A stretch of 64,000 nt of DNA from an uncultured Bacteroides sp. (GCF_905207245.1 NZ_CAJLKP010000005.1:1-64000); one strand, 5' to 3'. Positions 8,645 through 17,365 are shown, numbered from the stretch's first letter. Made by a program: numbers and translations. The notes: generated from the letters alone by a model not told the origin.

Positions 8645-9574
8645 TCATTCTTTCACATCATCCAGAGTAATGCCTAACACATCGCAAAGAATGGCTTCAC
8701 GGGCATACAGGCCATTTTGTGCCTGTTGGAAATAATAAGCCTTCGGACTATCGTCTACATCATAGGCTATTTCGTTGACGCGAGGCAGGGGGTGCAGAAT
8801 GCGCAAATTGGGGCGGGTATGTTCCAACATCTTTTTGCGCAGAATATATACATTTTTCACCCGTTCGTACTCCATGAGGTCGGTAAAGCGTTCACGCTGT
8901 ACACGAGTCATGTAAAGAATATCGGCATCAGCTATTATTTCTTCGGTAAAGTCCGTGTGCTCCACGTATTTAATGCTATGATTGCGGCAATAGATTTTAT
9001 ATTCTTCGGGCATTTTCAGTTCGTCGGGAGCAATGAAATGGAAAGTGGGGTTAAAGTGGCGCATCGCCATCAGCAACGAATGCACTGTACGACCGTATTT
9101 GAGGTCGCCAACGAGGAAAATATTCAGATTTTCCAGCGTACCTTGGGTCTTGTAGATGGAGTAGAGGTCGAGCATCGTTTGTGAAGGATGTTGATTAGCT
9201 CCGTCTCCGGCATTGACGATGGGAATGTTGGTAACTTCACTGGCATAGCGGGCAGCACCTTCCAAATGATGCCGCATCACGATGATATCGGCATAATTAC
9301 TCACCATTTTGATGGTGTCTTTCAAGGTTTCTCCTTTTGAAGAACTCGTGGCTTTAGGGTCGCTGAATCCAATTACACGGGCACCTAAGCGATTGGCTGC
9401 AGTCTCGAAACTGAGTCTTGTGCGGGTGGATGGCTCGAAAAAAAGGGTGGCAACTACTTTCCCTTCCAGTAAAGTGCGGTTGGGATGGGCTTCAAATTGT
9501 TTTGCCATCTCAATCATGTAGAGGATTTTTTCCTTGCTATGTTCGGCGATGGTGACTAAACTTCTGTTTTCCAT
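8645..9574 (-). CDS. pyrB: Aspartate carbamoyltransferase catalytic subunit
   Basis: PyrB makes N-carbamoyl-aspartate from carbamoyl phosphate and aspartate, the committed step of pyrimidine synthesis. I choose the ATG at 9574 (MENRSLVTIAEHSKEKI, about 309 residues), which fits the family; the frame runs open a further 23 codons upstream without similarity. The carbamoyl-phosphate motif EPSTRTRLSFE, GDGANQHPSQTMLDL and the aspartate loop HPLPRVNEIA are all present. It heads the leftward pyrB-pyrI unit. Confidence 0.97.
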   Translation of the reverse strand: MENRSLVTIAEHSKEKILYMIEMAKQFEAHPNRTLLEGKVVATLFFEPSTRTRLSFETAANRLGARVIGFSDPKATSSSKGETLKDTIKMVSNYADIIVMRHHLEGAARYASEVTNIPIVNAGDGANQHPSQTMLDLYSIYKTQGTLENLNIFLVGDLKYGRTVHSLLMAMRHFNPTFHFIAPDELKMPEEYKIYCRNHSIKYVEHTDFTEEIIADADILYMTRVQRERFTDLMEYERVKNVYILRKKMLEHTRPNLRILHPLPRVNEIAYDVDDSPKAYYFQQAQNGLYAREAILCDVLGITLDDVKE

Positions 9575-9607
9575 ATCGTTCGTTATTTTGTTTCTTTTCG
9601 AGAGTGT

Positions 9608-9615
9608 AAAGGTAG
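9608..9615 (-). promoter_or_regulatory. Probable -7 element of pyrB
   Basis: The minus strand reads TACCTTTA, one mismatch from TAnnTTTG, 34 nt before the chosen pyrB start. Confidence 0.4.
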
Positions 9616-9677
9616 ATAAAATATGCGGAGTACGAAAAAACACAGGAGAAAATTTAGAAGAAAATTTTGCCCTATGG

Positions 9678-9713
9678 CTGATAAGCTTCGTCTCATGAGA
9701 TGAAGTTTATCAG
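9678..9713. repeat. 36-nt near-perfect palindrome upstream of pyrB
   Basis: CTGATAAGCTTCGTCTCA is followed directly by TGAGATGAAGTTTATCAG. The arms are complementary over 18 bp, with two G-T pairs only. A GAGACG a little further right (9719-9724) could pair alternatively with CGTCTC inside the left arm. It lies about 60 nt upstream of the pyrB -7 element. Confidence 0.6.
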
Positions 9714-9743
9714 CTTGCGAGACGATGCCGGAATATAATTTTT

Positions 9744-9790
9744 CATCATCATCAGCAGCAGCAGCTTTTTTTCTTTTTATGATGATGATG
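9744..9790. repeat. CAT/ATG triplet inverted repeat
   Basis: CATCATCATCA (9744-9754) and TGATGATGATG (9780-9790) are exact reverse complements. They flank a 25-nt spacer made of GCAGCAGCAGC and a T-rich run. It may be a simple-sequence slippage product or a hairpin. Confidence 0.5.
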
Positions 9791-10051
9791 TTATATAAAG
9801 AATATATAAGAAAGAAAAAGCGTACTTTATTTTAGCTGTTTTTTGGGGAAATAAGCACTTTACGCTTTTTATTCCTAAGCAAAAAATGACGTTTTTTGGC
9901 GAAAAATGCATTAAAAACGGCCGATTCCTGCATGAAAAAGTGCTAAATCGTATCTGTTTTAATAGAATAAAGTGTGGCATTCCGGACGATAGGCTGTGGC
10001 ATTTTAAGAGTTTTTCTATTGAAATTATAAGTGTGTTCCAATATAATTCCG

Positions 10052-10059
10052 TACCTTTG
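10052..10059 (+). promoter_or_regulatory. -7 element of the PBP operon
   Basis: TACCTTTG is an exact TAnnTTTG match, 50 nt before the ATG at 10110. The -33 position reads GTGTG/GTT without a clear TTTG. Confidence 0.6.
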
Positions 10060-10109
10060 CCCTATTATTTTTACAGGTTAATCTATTTAGTGAATTTACA
10101 GTATTAAGC

Positions 10110-12431
10110 ATGATAAAGAACATCATAAAAATCCTCTGGATATTCTTAGCCGTCGTTGTATTGGCTTGTGCCACTGTTTTCTTCTCCATTGCAAAAGGTT
10201 GGATTGGCTATATGCCTCCTGTTGAAGACTTGGAAAACCCTAATTATAAGTTTGCTACACAAGTCTTCTCTGAAGATGGAAAAGTGCTTGGCACTTATTC
10301 GTTTAGCAAAGAGAACCGTGTTTATGTGGGTTATAACGACCTGTCTCCCAATATTATCAATGCATTGATTGCAACAGAGGATGTGCGTTTTGCCGAACAT
10401 TCCGGAATTGATGCCATCGCTTTATTTCGTGCCATCGTAAAACGCGGTCTGCTGTTCCAGAAAAATGCAGGTGGCGGTAGTACCATTACTCAACAATTGT
10501 CCAAGCAGCTTTATTCGCCCAGTGCGGATAATGTGATGGAACGTTTATTCCAGAAACCCATAGAATGGGTGATTGCTGTGAAATTGGAGCGTTATTATAC
10601 CAAAGAAGAGATACTCACCATGTATCTTAATAAATTTGACTTTTTGAATAATGCGGTAGGTATAAAGACAGCAGCTAATACTTATTTTGGATGTGACCCG
10701 AAAGATTTAAAAATGGAAGAAGCTGCCACATTGGTTGGTATGTGTAAAAATCCATCTTATTTTAATCCGGTGCGTTTCAAGGAACGTTCACGAGGACGTC
10801 GCAATGTGGTACTCGACCAAATGCGTAAAGCCGGATATATCACTGTCGAAGAGTGCGATTCTCTGCAAGCACTCCCTCTTACTTTGAAGTATACTCGCGT
10901 AGACCATAAAGAAGGTTTAGCTACCTATTTCCGCGAATATTTGCGTAGTGTGTTGAATGCCAAGAAGCCTGTGCGTAGTGAATATCGTGGTTGGCAGATG
11001 CAGAAATATTATGAGGATTCTCTCGATTGGGAGAATAATCCTTTGTTTGGCTGGTGTGAAAAGAATACGAAGAAGGACGGTTCAAAATATAACCTTTATA
11101 CAGACGGTCTGAAAATTTATACTACTATTGATTCCCGTATGCAACAATATGCAGAAGAATCGGTAGAAGAACATCTGAAAGAATTGCAAGGATACTTCTT
11201 CAAAGAGAAAAAAGGACGCAAAAAAGCACCTTATAGTAACAGGATTACTCAGGAACAGGTAGATGAAATTCTGACTCGTACAATGAAACAATCTGACCGT
11301 TACCGCATCATGAAAAAAGCCGGAGCATCGGATGCAGAAATAGAGAAGGCTTTCAATACGCCCGAAGAAATGTCCGTATTTACATGGGATGGAGAGAAAG
11401 ATACGATTATGACTCCGATGGATTCTATCCGCTACTACAAACACTTCCTTCGTGCTGGTTTCATGTCAATGAATCCGCATAACGGACATGTGAAAGCATA
11501 TGTGGGCGGTCCCAATTATAACTATTTCCAGTATGACATGGCAATGGTGGGCCGTCGGCAGGTTGGTTCTACTATAAAACCTTATGTTTATACGTTGGCT
11601 ATGGAAAGCGGTTTTTCCCCTTGTGACGAAGCCCGCCACGTGGAATATACTTTAATTGATGAAAATGGTAAGCCATGGACACCTCGTAATGCCAACACCA
11701 AACGTTATGGAGAAATGGTAACCATCAAGTGGGGACTGGCTAATTCCGATAACTGGATTACAGCTTATCTGATGAGCAAACTCAATCCGTATTCCTTAAA
11801 ACGCCTGATAGAAAGTTTTGGTGTGCGTAATCGTGAAATTGTACCGTCGGTATCCCTCTGTCTCGGCCCTTGCGAAATTTCAGTTGGAGAGATGGTAAGT
11901 GCCTATACGGCATTTCCGAATAAAGGTATCCGTGTAGCTCCTTTGTTTGTAACACGTATTGAAGACAATGAAGGTAATGTTCTGGCTACTTTCTCGCCGG
12001 AGATGGAAGAGGTAATCGGCGTTTCCAGCGCTTATAAAATGTTGATTATGCTTCGTGCCGTAGTCAATGAAGGCACAGGTGGCCGCGTTCGTCGTTTGGG
12101 TGTGAAGGCTGATATGGGCGGTAAGACCGGAACAACGAACTACAATGCGGACGGTTGGTTTATGGGCTTTACTCCTTCGTTAGTATCCGGATGCTGGGTA
12201 GGTGGAGAAGAACGAGACATTCACTTTGATACCATGCTTCATGGACAGGGCGCTTCGATGGCATTGCCTATCTGGGCTAAATATATGGTGAAAGTTTTTG
12301 CCGACAAGACTTTGGGGTACGATGAAAATGAACAGTTTCAACTTCCTGAAGGATTCGATCCCTGTAAAGACAATGCCGAAATAGATTTAGATTCGACATC
12401 TGAAAGTGGCTTGGATGAATTATTTAATTAA
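10110..12431 (+). CDS. Class A penicillin-binding protein (PBP1A type)
   Basis: A bifunctional peptidoglycan glycosyltransferase and transpeptidase of 773 residues. An N-terminal membrane anchor (IIKILWIFLAVVVLACATVFF) leads into a GT51 domain with EDVRFAEHSGID (catalytic Glu) and GGGSTITQQLSKQL. The C-terminal transpeptidase has the Ser nucleophile in GSTIK (SxxK), SDN in GLANSDNW (SxN), and KTGTT (KTG). All catalytic motifs are intact. A charged inter-domain segment (FKEKKGRKKAP) lies around residues 365-375. It heads an operon with the HPPK-like, kdsB and M16 genes (14-nt gap to the next), linking wall and LPS precursor synthesis. Confidence 0.95.
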   Translation: MIKNIIKILWIFLAVVVLACATVFFSIAKGWIGYMPPVEDLENPNYKFATQVFSEDGKVLGTYSFSKENRVYVGYNDLSPNIINALIATEDVRFAEHSGIDAIALFRAIVKRGLLFQKNAGGGSTITQQLSKQLYSPSADNVMERLFQKPIEWVIAVKLERYYTKEEILTMYLNKFDFLNNAVGIKTAANTYFGCDPKDLKMEEAATLVGMCKNPSYFNPVRFKERSRGRRNVVLDQMRKAGYITVEECDSLQALPLTLKYTRVDHKEGLATYFREYLRSVLNAKKPVRSEYRGWQMQKYYEDSLDWENNPLFGWCEKNTKKDGSKYNLYTDGLKIYTTIDSRMQQYAEESVEEHLKELQGYFFKEKKGRKKAPYSNRITQEQVDEILTRTMKQSDRYRIMKKAGASDAEIEKAFNTPEEMSVFTWDGEKDTIMTPMDSIRYYKHFLRAGFMSMNPHNGHVKAYVGGPNYNYFQYDMAMVGRRQVGSTIKPYVYTLAMESGFSPCDEARHVEYTLIDENGKPWTPRNANTKRYGEMVTIKWGLANSDNWITAYLMSKLNPYSLKRLIESFGVRNREIVPSVSLCLGPCEISVGEMVSAYTAFPNKGIRVAPLFVTRIEDNEGNVLATFSPEMEEVIGVSSAYKMLIMLRAVVNEGTGGRVRRLGVKADMGGKTGTTNYNADGWFMGFTPSLVSGCWVGGEERDIHFDTMLHGQGASMALPIWAKYMVKVFADKTLGYDENEQFQLPEGFDPCKDNAEIDLDSTSESGLDELFN

Positions 12432-12445
12432 TTCTTAATTTCCCC

Positions 12446-12814
12446 GTGGTTTACACAATTAGTATCGGCAGCAATGAGCGTCGAAAAGAAAACCTTTCAT
12501 TGGCGCGGAAGCGTTTGAAAGAACTGTTTCCCGGCATCTGCTTCTCTACGGAAGAAGAAACGAAACCACTTTACTTTCGCCGCACCTCTTTATTTTCCAA
12601 TCAAGTGGCACGTTTCATTTCCGATAATAATGCGATGGAAGTAACTTCTCATTTGAAGGCTATTGAAAAGGAGGCGGGGCGAATACCTGAAGAAAAAAAA
12701 CAGGAAATAGTTCGGCTTGATATTGATTTGCTGTCATGTGACGATACAGTCTATAAACCGGAAGATTTGAAACGGGATTACATCTGCCGGGGATTGAAAG
12801 AGCTGAAAAAGTGA
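12446..12814 (+). CDS. folK: Short HPPK-like protein
   Basis: The 122 residues start at a GTG 14 nt after the PBP stop. They resemble 6-hydroxymethyl-7,8-dihydropterin pyrophosphokinase: ISIGSNERRKENL at the N-terminus (family SLGSNxGD/RxxxL), then LKAIEKEAGRIPEEKKQEIVRLDIDLL, which matches the region ending in the metal-binding D-x-D. It is about 40 residues shorter than usual HPPKs and lacks the conserved RxWxPR segment before D-x-D, so activity is uncertain. It could be a degenerate relative retained for another role. The two Asp of LDIDLL are present. Confidence 0.7.
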   Translation: MVYTISIGSNERRKENLSLARKRLKELFPGICFSTEEETKPLYFRRTSLFSNQVARFISDNNAMEVTSHLKAIEKEAGRIPEEKKQEIVRLDIDLLSCDDTVYKPEDLKRDYICRGLKELKK

Positions 12815-12869
12815 TAAGTCATAAAGGTCGCGTAATTAAATAGTAAAATATCAAATAGAAAATCAAGAT

Positions 12870-13622
12870 ATGTTGAAGTTTTTAGGAATTATTCCTGCCC
12901 GTTATGCATCTACACGTTTTCCTGCAAAGCCGTTGGCGATATTGGGTGGAAAAACTGTGATACAGCGGGTATATGAACAAGTGGCAGGCATTCTGGATGA
13001 TGCCTATGTGGCTACAGATGATGAAAGGATAGAAGCGGCAGTAAAGGCCTTTGGCGGTAAAGTGGTGATGACTTCTGTAAATCATAAGAGCGGCACGGAC
13101 CGTTGCTACGAAGCATATACCAAGATTGGAGGAAACTTCGATGTCGTAGTCAATATACAGGGAGACGAGCCTTTTATACAACCTTCACAACTGGAGACGG
13201 TAAAGGCTTGCTTTGATGATCTTACAACTCAGATAGCTACATTGGTAAAACCTTTCACACCTGATAACGGATTTGAGGCATTGGAGAATATTAATTCACC
13301 CAAAGTGGTATTGAATAAAAATATGAATGCGCTTTATTTCAGCCGCTCCATCATTCCTTATCAGCGTAATGCTGAAAAGCAGGATTGGCTGAAAAATCAT
13401 ACTTATTATAAACATATAGGTCTGTATGCTTACCGTGCCGAAGTATTGAAAGAAATCACTTCTCTGCCGCAATCTTCCCTTGAATTGGCAGAATCTTTGG
13501 AACAACTTCGTTGGCTGGAGAATGGATATACCATCAAAGTCGGTATTACTGAGGTCGAAACAATAGGTATTGATACTCCGCAGGATCTGGAGAAAGCAGA
13601 AGAATTTTTGAAAACATGTTAG
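12870..13622 (+). CDS. kdsB: 3-deoxy-manno-octulosonate cytidylyltransferase
   Basis: KdsB makes CMP-Kdo from CTP and Kdo for the lipid A inner core, in the cytoplasm. At 250 residues it has family length. Hallmarks are IIPARYASTRFPAKPLA (CTP loop), ATDDERI, NIQGDEPFI and the C-terminal TVETIGIDTPQDLEKA-like end (here EVETIGIDTPQDL). Its stop overlaps the start of the M16 gene by 7 nt, so they are translationally coupled. Confidence 0.97.
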   Translation: MLKFLGIIPARYASTRFPAKPLAILGGKTVIQRVYEQVAGILDDAYVATDDERIEAAVKAFGGKVVMTSVNHKSGTDRCYEAYTKIGGNFDVVVNIQGDEPFIQPSQLETVKACFDDLTTQIATLVKPFTPDNGFEALENINSPKVVLNKNMNALYFSRSIIPYQRNAEKQDWLKNHTYYKHIGLYAYRAEVLKEITSLPQSSLELAESLEQLRWLENGYTIKVGITEVETIGIDTPQDLEKAEEFLKTC

Positions 13623-14905
13623 ACAGAAGCATTCAACCTATTATCCGCGAACCTGAACAATTGGAAGTGCCATCACCTGAACGGCGGGTGATGCCGAATG
13701 GTGTACCTTTATATATACTCAATGCCGGAGATAATGAGGTAGTACGCATTGATTTGTTGATGGAAGGCGGACGATGGCAACAAACCCAACGCCTGCAAGC
13801 TTTGTTCACCAACCGAATGTTGCGTGAAGGGACTCGCCGCTATTCCGCTGCAGCGATTGCCGAGAAGCTGGACTATTATGGTGCATGGTTGGAGCTTTCA
13901 AGCTCGTCCGAGTATGCTTATGCCACTCTCTATTCTTTGAATAAATACCTGCCTGAAACTTTAGATATTTTCGAGTCTATTATAAAAGAACCACTTTTTC
14001 CTGAGAAAGAGTTAGGAGTAATTGTTGATAATAACATTCAGCAGTTTCAGGTAAATAGTTCGAAGGTTGATTTTCTGGCTCATCGGGCTCTGGTAAACGC
14101 AGTGTACGGTGATAAACATCCTTGTGGACAATTGGTGCAGGAAGAAGATTATCATTTAATCAATCCCTCTGTTCTGCAATCCTTTTATGACAGTTATTAT
14201 CATTCGGAAAATTGCAGCATTTATCTTTCGGGAAAGGTCAGTGAAGATGCTATCCGCCGTATAGAAGTTCTTTTTGGAAGTGAACCTTTTGGAAAAGGTT
14301 TCTTAAAACCGGAAAAAAACTTTTATATTCCGGTAACGTCTCCCGGGAAACGCTTTTTTACCGAGCGTACCGATGCGATGCAGAGCGCCGTTCGTATGGG
14401 GATGATTTCTTTGGATCGCCGTCATCCCGATTATTTGAAAATGCGTGTCCTGGTAACTTTGCTGGGTGGATATTTCGGCAGTCGTTTAATGTCCAATATC
14501 CGTGAAGAAAAAGGCTATACATATGGTATTTCTGCTGGTATCATGCCTTATCCAGACAGTGGATTGTTTGTTATCAACACCGAAACAGCCAATGAATTTG
14601 TAGAACCACTTATCAAAGAAGTTTACCGCGAAATAGATTGTTTACAAAATGACCTTGTATCTGATAAAGAGCTTGCTATGGTACGGAATTATATGCTGGG
14701 AGACATGTGTCGCAGCTATGAGTCTGCCTTTTCGCTAGCGGATGCCTGGATTTTTATTCATACTTCCGGCCTTTCGAACTCTTATGTGAAGGATGCCGTA
14801 GAAGCAGTGAAGACGATTACGTCCAATGAAATACGAGAACTTGCCTCACTTCATTTGTGCAAAGAGACATTAAAAGAAGTCGTATCCGGCAAAAAAATGT
14901 CATAA
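13616..14905 (+). CDS. M16-fold protein without the zinc motif
   Basis: The protein has 429 residues, no signal peptide, and the double-domain layout of M16 (insulinase/pitrilysin) peptidases. Where active members carry HxxEH (as in LAHLLEHMLFEGT), this protein reads ALFTNRMLREGT, so His and Glu ligands are gone. The C-terminal R/Y pair motif is kept (SRLMSNIREEKGYTYGISAG). This is the pattern of the inactive partner in heterodimeric M16B peptidases, so it may need an active subunit encoded elsewhere. It overlaps kdsB by 7 nt. Role inferred, not shown. Confidence 0.85.
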   Translation: MLDRSIQPIIREPEQLEVPSPERRVMPNGVPLYILNAGDNEVVRIDLLMEGGRWQQTQRLQALFTNRMLREGTRRYSAAAIAEKLDYYGAWLELSSSSEYAYATLYSLNKYLPETLDIFESIIKEPLFPEKELGVIVDNNIQQFQVNSSKVDFLAHRALVNAVYGDKHPCGQLVQEEDYHLINPSVLQSFYDSYYHSENCSIYLSGKVSEDAIRRIEVLFGSEPFGKGFLKPEKNFYIPVTSPGKRFFTERTDAMQSAVRMGMISLDRRHPDYLKMRVLVTLLGGYFGSRLMSNIREEKGYTYGISAGIMPYPDSGLFVINTETANEFVEPLIKEVYREIDCLQNDLVSDKELAMVRNYMLGDMCRSYESAFSLADAWIFIHTSGLSNSYVKDAVEAVKTITSNEIRELASLHLCKETLKEVVSGKKMS

Positions 14906-14943
14906 AAGACGTGTGATATCTCTTCCTTTTGGGAGATTAATCG

Positions 14944-14951
14944 TATCTTTG
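14944..14951 (+). promoter_or_regulatory. -7 element of the MORN gene
   Basis: TATCTTTG is an exact TAnnTTTG match. It implies a leader of about 135 nt before the ATG at 15093. The leader ends in the AT-rich word AATTAATAATTTTCAAT seen in other spacers. Confidence 0.5.
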
Positions 14952-15092
14952 TGCAAATCCTGTATAAAGCATGTAACAAATTACTGCCTTTATACGTCTT
15001 TAGAACAGGTTTCTCTATTTGCAAACTCAAAGGAATCTGATGTTTTTCGCAAACATCTCCTTTATTATTTAATTGCTAATTAATAATTTTCA

Positions 15093-16259
15093 ATGAAATA
15101 TCTATATACTGCACTCATTCTGGTATTTTTGTCCCAAAACGGGGCCACAGCCCAGGAAAAGAAACAAGGTTTCTTCGATAAAGTTAAAAGCACATTCTCT
15201 TCTGAAATAAAGATCGGAACGCATACATTCAAGGACGGCTCTGTGTATACGGGTGAAATGAAAGGACGTAAACCCAACGGAAAAGGAAAGACTGTTTTTA
15301 AGAATGGTAATGTCTACGAAGGTGAATATGTAAAAGGTAAACGTGAGGGATATGGCACATATACTTTCCCTGACGGCGAAAAATATGAGGGACAATGGTT
15401 CCAGGATCAGCAACACGGTAAAGGTATTTATTATTTTATGAATAACAACCGTTACGATGGCATGTGGTTCCAGGATTATCAACAGGGCAAAGGAACCATG
15501 TTCTACTACACCGGTGATGTTTATGACGGTGATTGGGTGAACGATAAGCGTGAAGGTCAAGGTACATATACCTGGAAAAATGGTTCTAAATATGAAGGCG
15601 AATGGAAAAATGATAAAAAAGAGGGCCAAGGTACATTTGTTTGGAATGACGGTTGCAAATATGAAGGCGATTGGAAAAATGATGTTCGTGACGGAAAAGG
15701 TACTTTTGAATATGCCAACGGAGATAAATATATAGGTGACTGGAAAGATGATATGCAACATGGTAAAGGTATTTATTTCTTCCATACGGGCGATCGTTAT
15801 GAAGGCTCATATGTACAAGGTGAACGTACAGGAGCCGGTATCTATTACTATGCCAACGGAAATAAATATGTAGGAAACTTCAAGGACGGTATGCAGCATG
15901 GCAAGGGCGTGTTTACCTGGGCTAGCGGTGCTGTATATGACGGAGATTGGAAAGATAACCAGCGCGACGGGCGTGGATTATACAAATGGAATGTTGGAGA
16001 TTCATACGAAGGCGAATGGAAAAACAATCAATTCAATGGTCAGGGCACTTTGATTATGACAGACGGAACCAAATATAAAGGTAGCTTTGTAAATGGCATG
16101 GAAGAAGGGAACGGCGTGCAGGAAGATAAAGATGGTAATCGCTACGAAGGTTTCTTTAAACAAGGAAAGAAACATGGTCCTTTTGTAGAAACAGATAAGA
16201 ATGGAAAAGTGATAAGGAAGGGAACCTACAAAATGGGAAGATTGGATTTGAATAATTAA
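15093..16259 (+). CDS. Exported MORN-repeat protein
   Basis: The protein has 388 residues. An N-terminal signal peptide (YLYTALILVFLSQNGATAQ) sends it to the periplasm or beyond. From about residue 45, 14 tandem repeats of 23 residues follow, each of the form (N/D)G-x-Y-x-G-x-W/F-x(3)-x-x-G-x-G-x-(Y/F). The last copies are degenerate (GNRYEGFFKQGKKHGPF). MORN arrays form elongated beta-hairpin rods that bind lipids or proteins in eukaryotes; their bacterial role is mostly unknown. It has its own promoter and a strong terminator, so it is a single-gene unit. Confidence 0.93.
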   Translation: MKYLYTALILVFLSQNGATAQEKKQGFFDKVKSTFSSEIKIGTHTFKDGSVYTGEMKGRKPNGKGKTVFKNGNVYEGEYVKGKREGYGTYTFPDGEKYEGQWFQDQQHGKGIYYFMNNNRYDGMWFQDYQQGKGTMFYYTGDVYDGDWVNDKREGQGTYTWKNGSKYEGEWKNDKKEGQGTFVWNDGCKYEGDWKNDVRDGKGTFEYANGDKYIGDWKDDMQHGKGIYFFHTGDRYEGSYVQGERTGAGIYYYANGNKYVGNFKDGMQHGKGVFTWASGAVYDGDWKDNQRDGRGLYKWNVGDSYEGEWKNNQFNGQGTLIMTDGTKYKGSFVNGMEEGNGVQEDKDGNRYEGFFKQGKKHGPFVETDKNGKVIRKGTYKMGRLDLNN

Positions 16260-16334
16260 AAGTTATAAATTAAAAATTAAAGGCTGCGCGATGTTTAACT
16301 GCGCAGCCTTTAATTTTTAATTTATAACTTTTAA
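16256..16334. terminator. Very long perfect terminator hairpin between MORN gene and prs
   Basis: The left arm (16256-16289) and right arm (16301-16334) are perfect reverse complements over 34 bp, with a GGCTGCGC/GCGCAGCC core and an 11-nt loop. The left arm overlaps the MORN stop codon (16257-16259). A- and T-rich outer arms make it usable from both sides, and prs ends 23 nt to the right. Confidence 0.85.
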
Positions 16335-16356
16335 TTTCTGATTTGCTAAATGCAAA

Positions 16357-17295
16357 TCAGATAATGTATTGTGAACTGATTGATTCATTATTCACTACTC
16401 TCTTGATTGTTTCAGCAAACATGTCAGCGATGCTAAGCTGTTTTACTTTCGCACATTTCTTAGAGTAGGGGATACTATCAGTAAATACGATTTCAGTCAG
16501 GCTGGATTCTTGCACGCGGAAGGAAGCCGGGTCAGACATCACACAGTGACTTGCAATGGCGCGTACTGAACTCGCTCCGGCATCTAACATGATGTTAGCA
16601 GCTTTTGTGATAGTTCCGGCGGTATCTACGATATCATCTACCAACACAACATTCTTATTTGTTACATCACCGATGATTTGCATGGAAGCAACTTCATTTG
16701 CTTTTTCACGTGATTTATTGCACAATACCAAAGGAACCCCTAGATATTTGGAGAATGTGCTGGCACGCTTGGAACCACCAACGTCAGGCGTAGCAATTAC
16801 AAGGTCTTTCAACTTCAGTGACTCAATATAGGGGAGGAACACTGCAGATGCGTACAAGTGATCTACCGGAATATTGAAGAAACCTTGAATTTGATCGGCA
16901 TGGAGATCCATCGTAATCAGACGGTCGATGCCTGCTACTGAAAGTAAATCGGCTACCAATTTAGCGCCGATAGAAACACGTGGTTTGTCCTTTCTGTCCT
17001 GTCGTGCCCATCCGAAATAAGGAATAACAGCAACAACGCTTTTGGCTGATGCTCTTTTTGCTGCATCAATCATTAGCAGAAGTTCCATTAAATTGTCGGA
17101 ATTAGGGAAGGTAGATTGAACTAAGAATACATGTGCGCCACGAATTGACTCTTCATAGGAAACAGCAAACTCACCATCAGCAAAGTGGGTGATGTTCATC
17201 TTTCCCAGAGGGCAATCAAGGCTTGCGCAGATTTTTTCTGCGAGGTATCTCGAGTTAGTGCCTGAGAATACCATTACGGGTGCTTTTTCGCTCAT
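16357..17295 (-). CDS. prs: Ribose-phosphate pyrophosphokinase
   Basis: Prs makes PRPP from ribose-5-phosphate and ATP for nucleotide, His and Trp synthesis. The 312 residues have the expected FSGTNSRYLAEKI N-terminus, AVIPYFGWARQDRK, the metal-binding DLHADQIQGFF, and the PRPP loop VVLVDDIVDTAGTI. It is divergent from the sensor-kinase gene, and the shared 124-nt region holds both promoters and a palindrome. Confidence 0.97.
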   Translation of the reverse strand: MSEKAPVMVFSGTNSRYLAEKICASLDCPLGKMNITHFADGEFAVSYEESIRGAHVFLVQSTFPNSDNLMELLLMIDAAKRASAKSVVAVIPYFGWARQDRKDKPRVSIGAKLVADLLSVAGIDRLITMDLHADQIQGFFNIPVDHLYASAVFLPYIESLKLKDLVIATPDVGGSKRASTFSKYLGVPLVLCNKSREKANEVASMQIIGDVTNKNVVLVDDIVDTAGTITKAANIMLDAGASSVRAIASHCVMSDPASFRVQESSLTEIVFTDSIPYSKKCAKVKQLSIADMFAETIKRVVNNESISSQYII

Positions 17296-17332
17296 TTTGT
17301 AATAGATATTACCTATTTATTTAATTCGGCTG

Positions 17333-17365
17333 CAAAGTTATGAATTTCCCGCTACATTCTACAAG
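17333..17365 (-). promoter_or_regulatory. Promoter of prs
   Basis: The minus strand reads TAACTTTG (17333-17340) and has CTTGT about 20 nt upstream (17361-17365), a good -7/-33 pair. The -33 lies inside the palindrome at 17357-17378. Confidence 0.6.

Larger units (their letters stand above)
9575..10109. other. Intergenic region between divergent pyrB and PBP genes
   Basis: This stretch of about 535 nt encodes no credible protein. It holds the pyrB -7 element (9608-9615), a 36-nt palindrome (9678-9713), a CAT/ATG triplet inverted repeat (9744-9790) and the PBP promoter (10052-10059). Short open frames at 9777-9980 (minus) and 9886-10107 (plus) are Phe/Ile/Lys-rich and look like chance frames in AT-rich DNA. 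Confidence 0.6.

Noticed and set aside
9744..9790. A CRISPR-like or microsatellite array from CAT/CAG/ATG triplets.
   Set aside because: Only one pair of triplet runs and no spacer-repeat periodicity, so it is an inverted repeat, not an array.
9777..10107. Two short frames in the pyrB-PBP spacer.
   Set aside because: Phe/Lys/Ile-rich with no start signals, and they overlap repeats and the PBP promoter.
15102..15785. Long leftward open frame opposite the MORN gene.
   Set aside because: It is the antisense of the regular MORN repeats, which lack stops by their periodic codons; no start signal or protein character.
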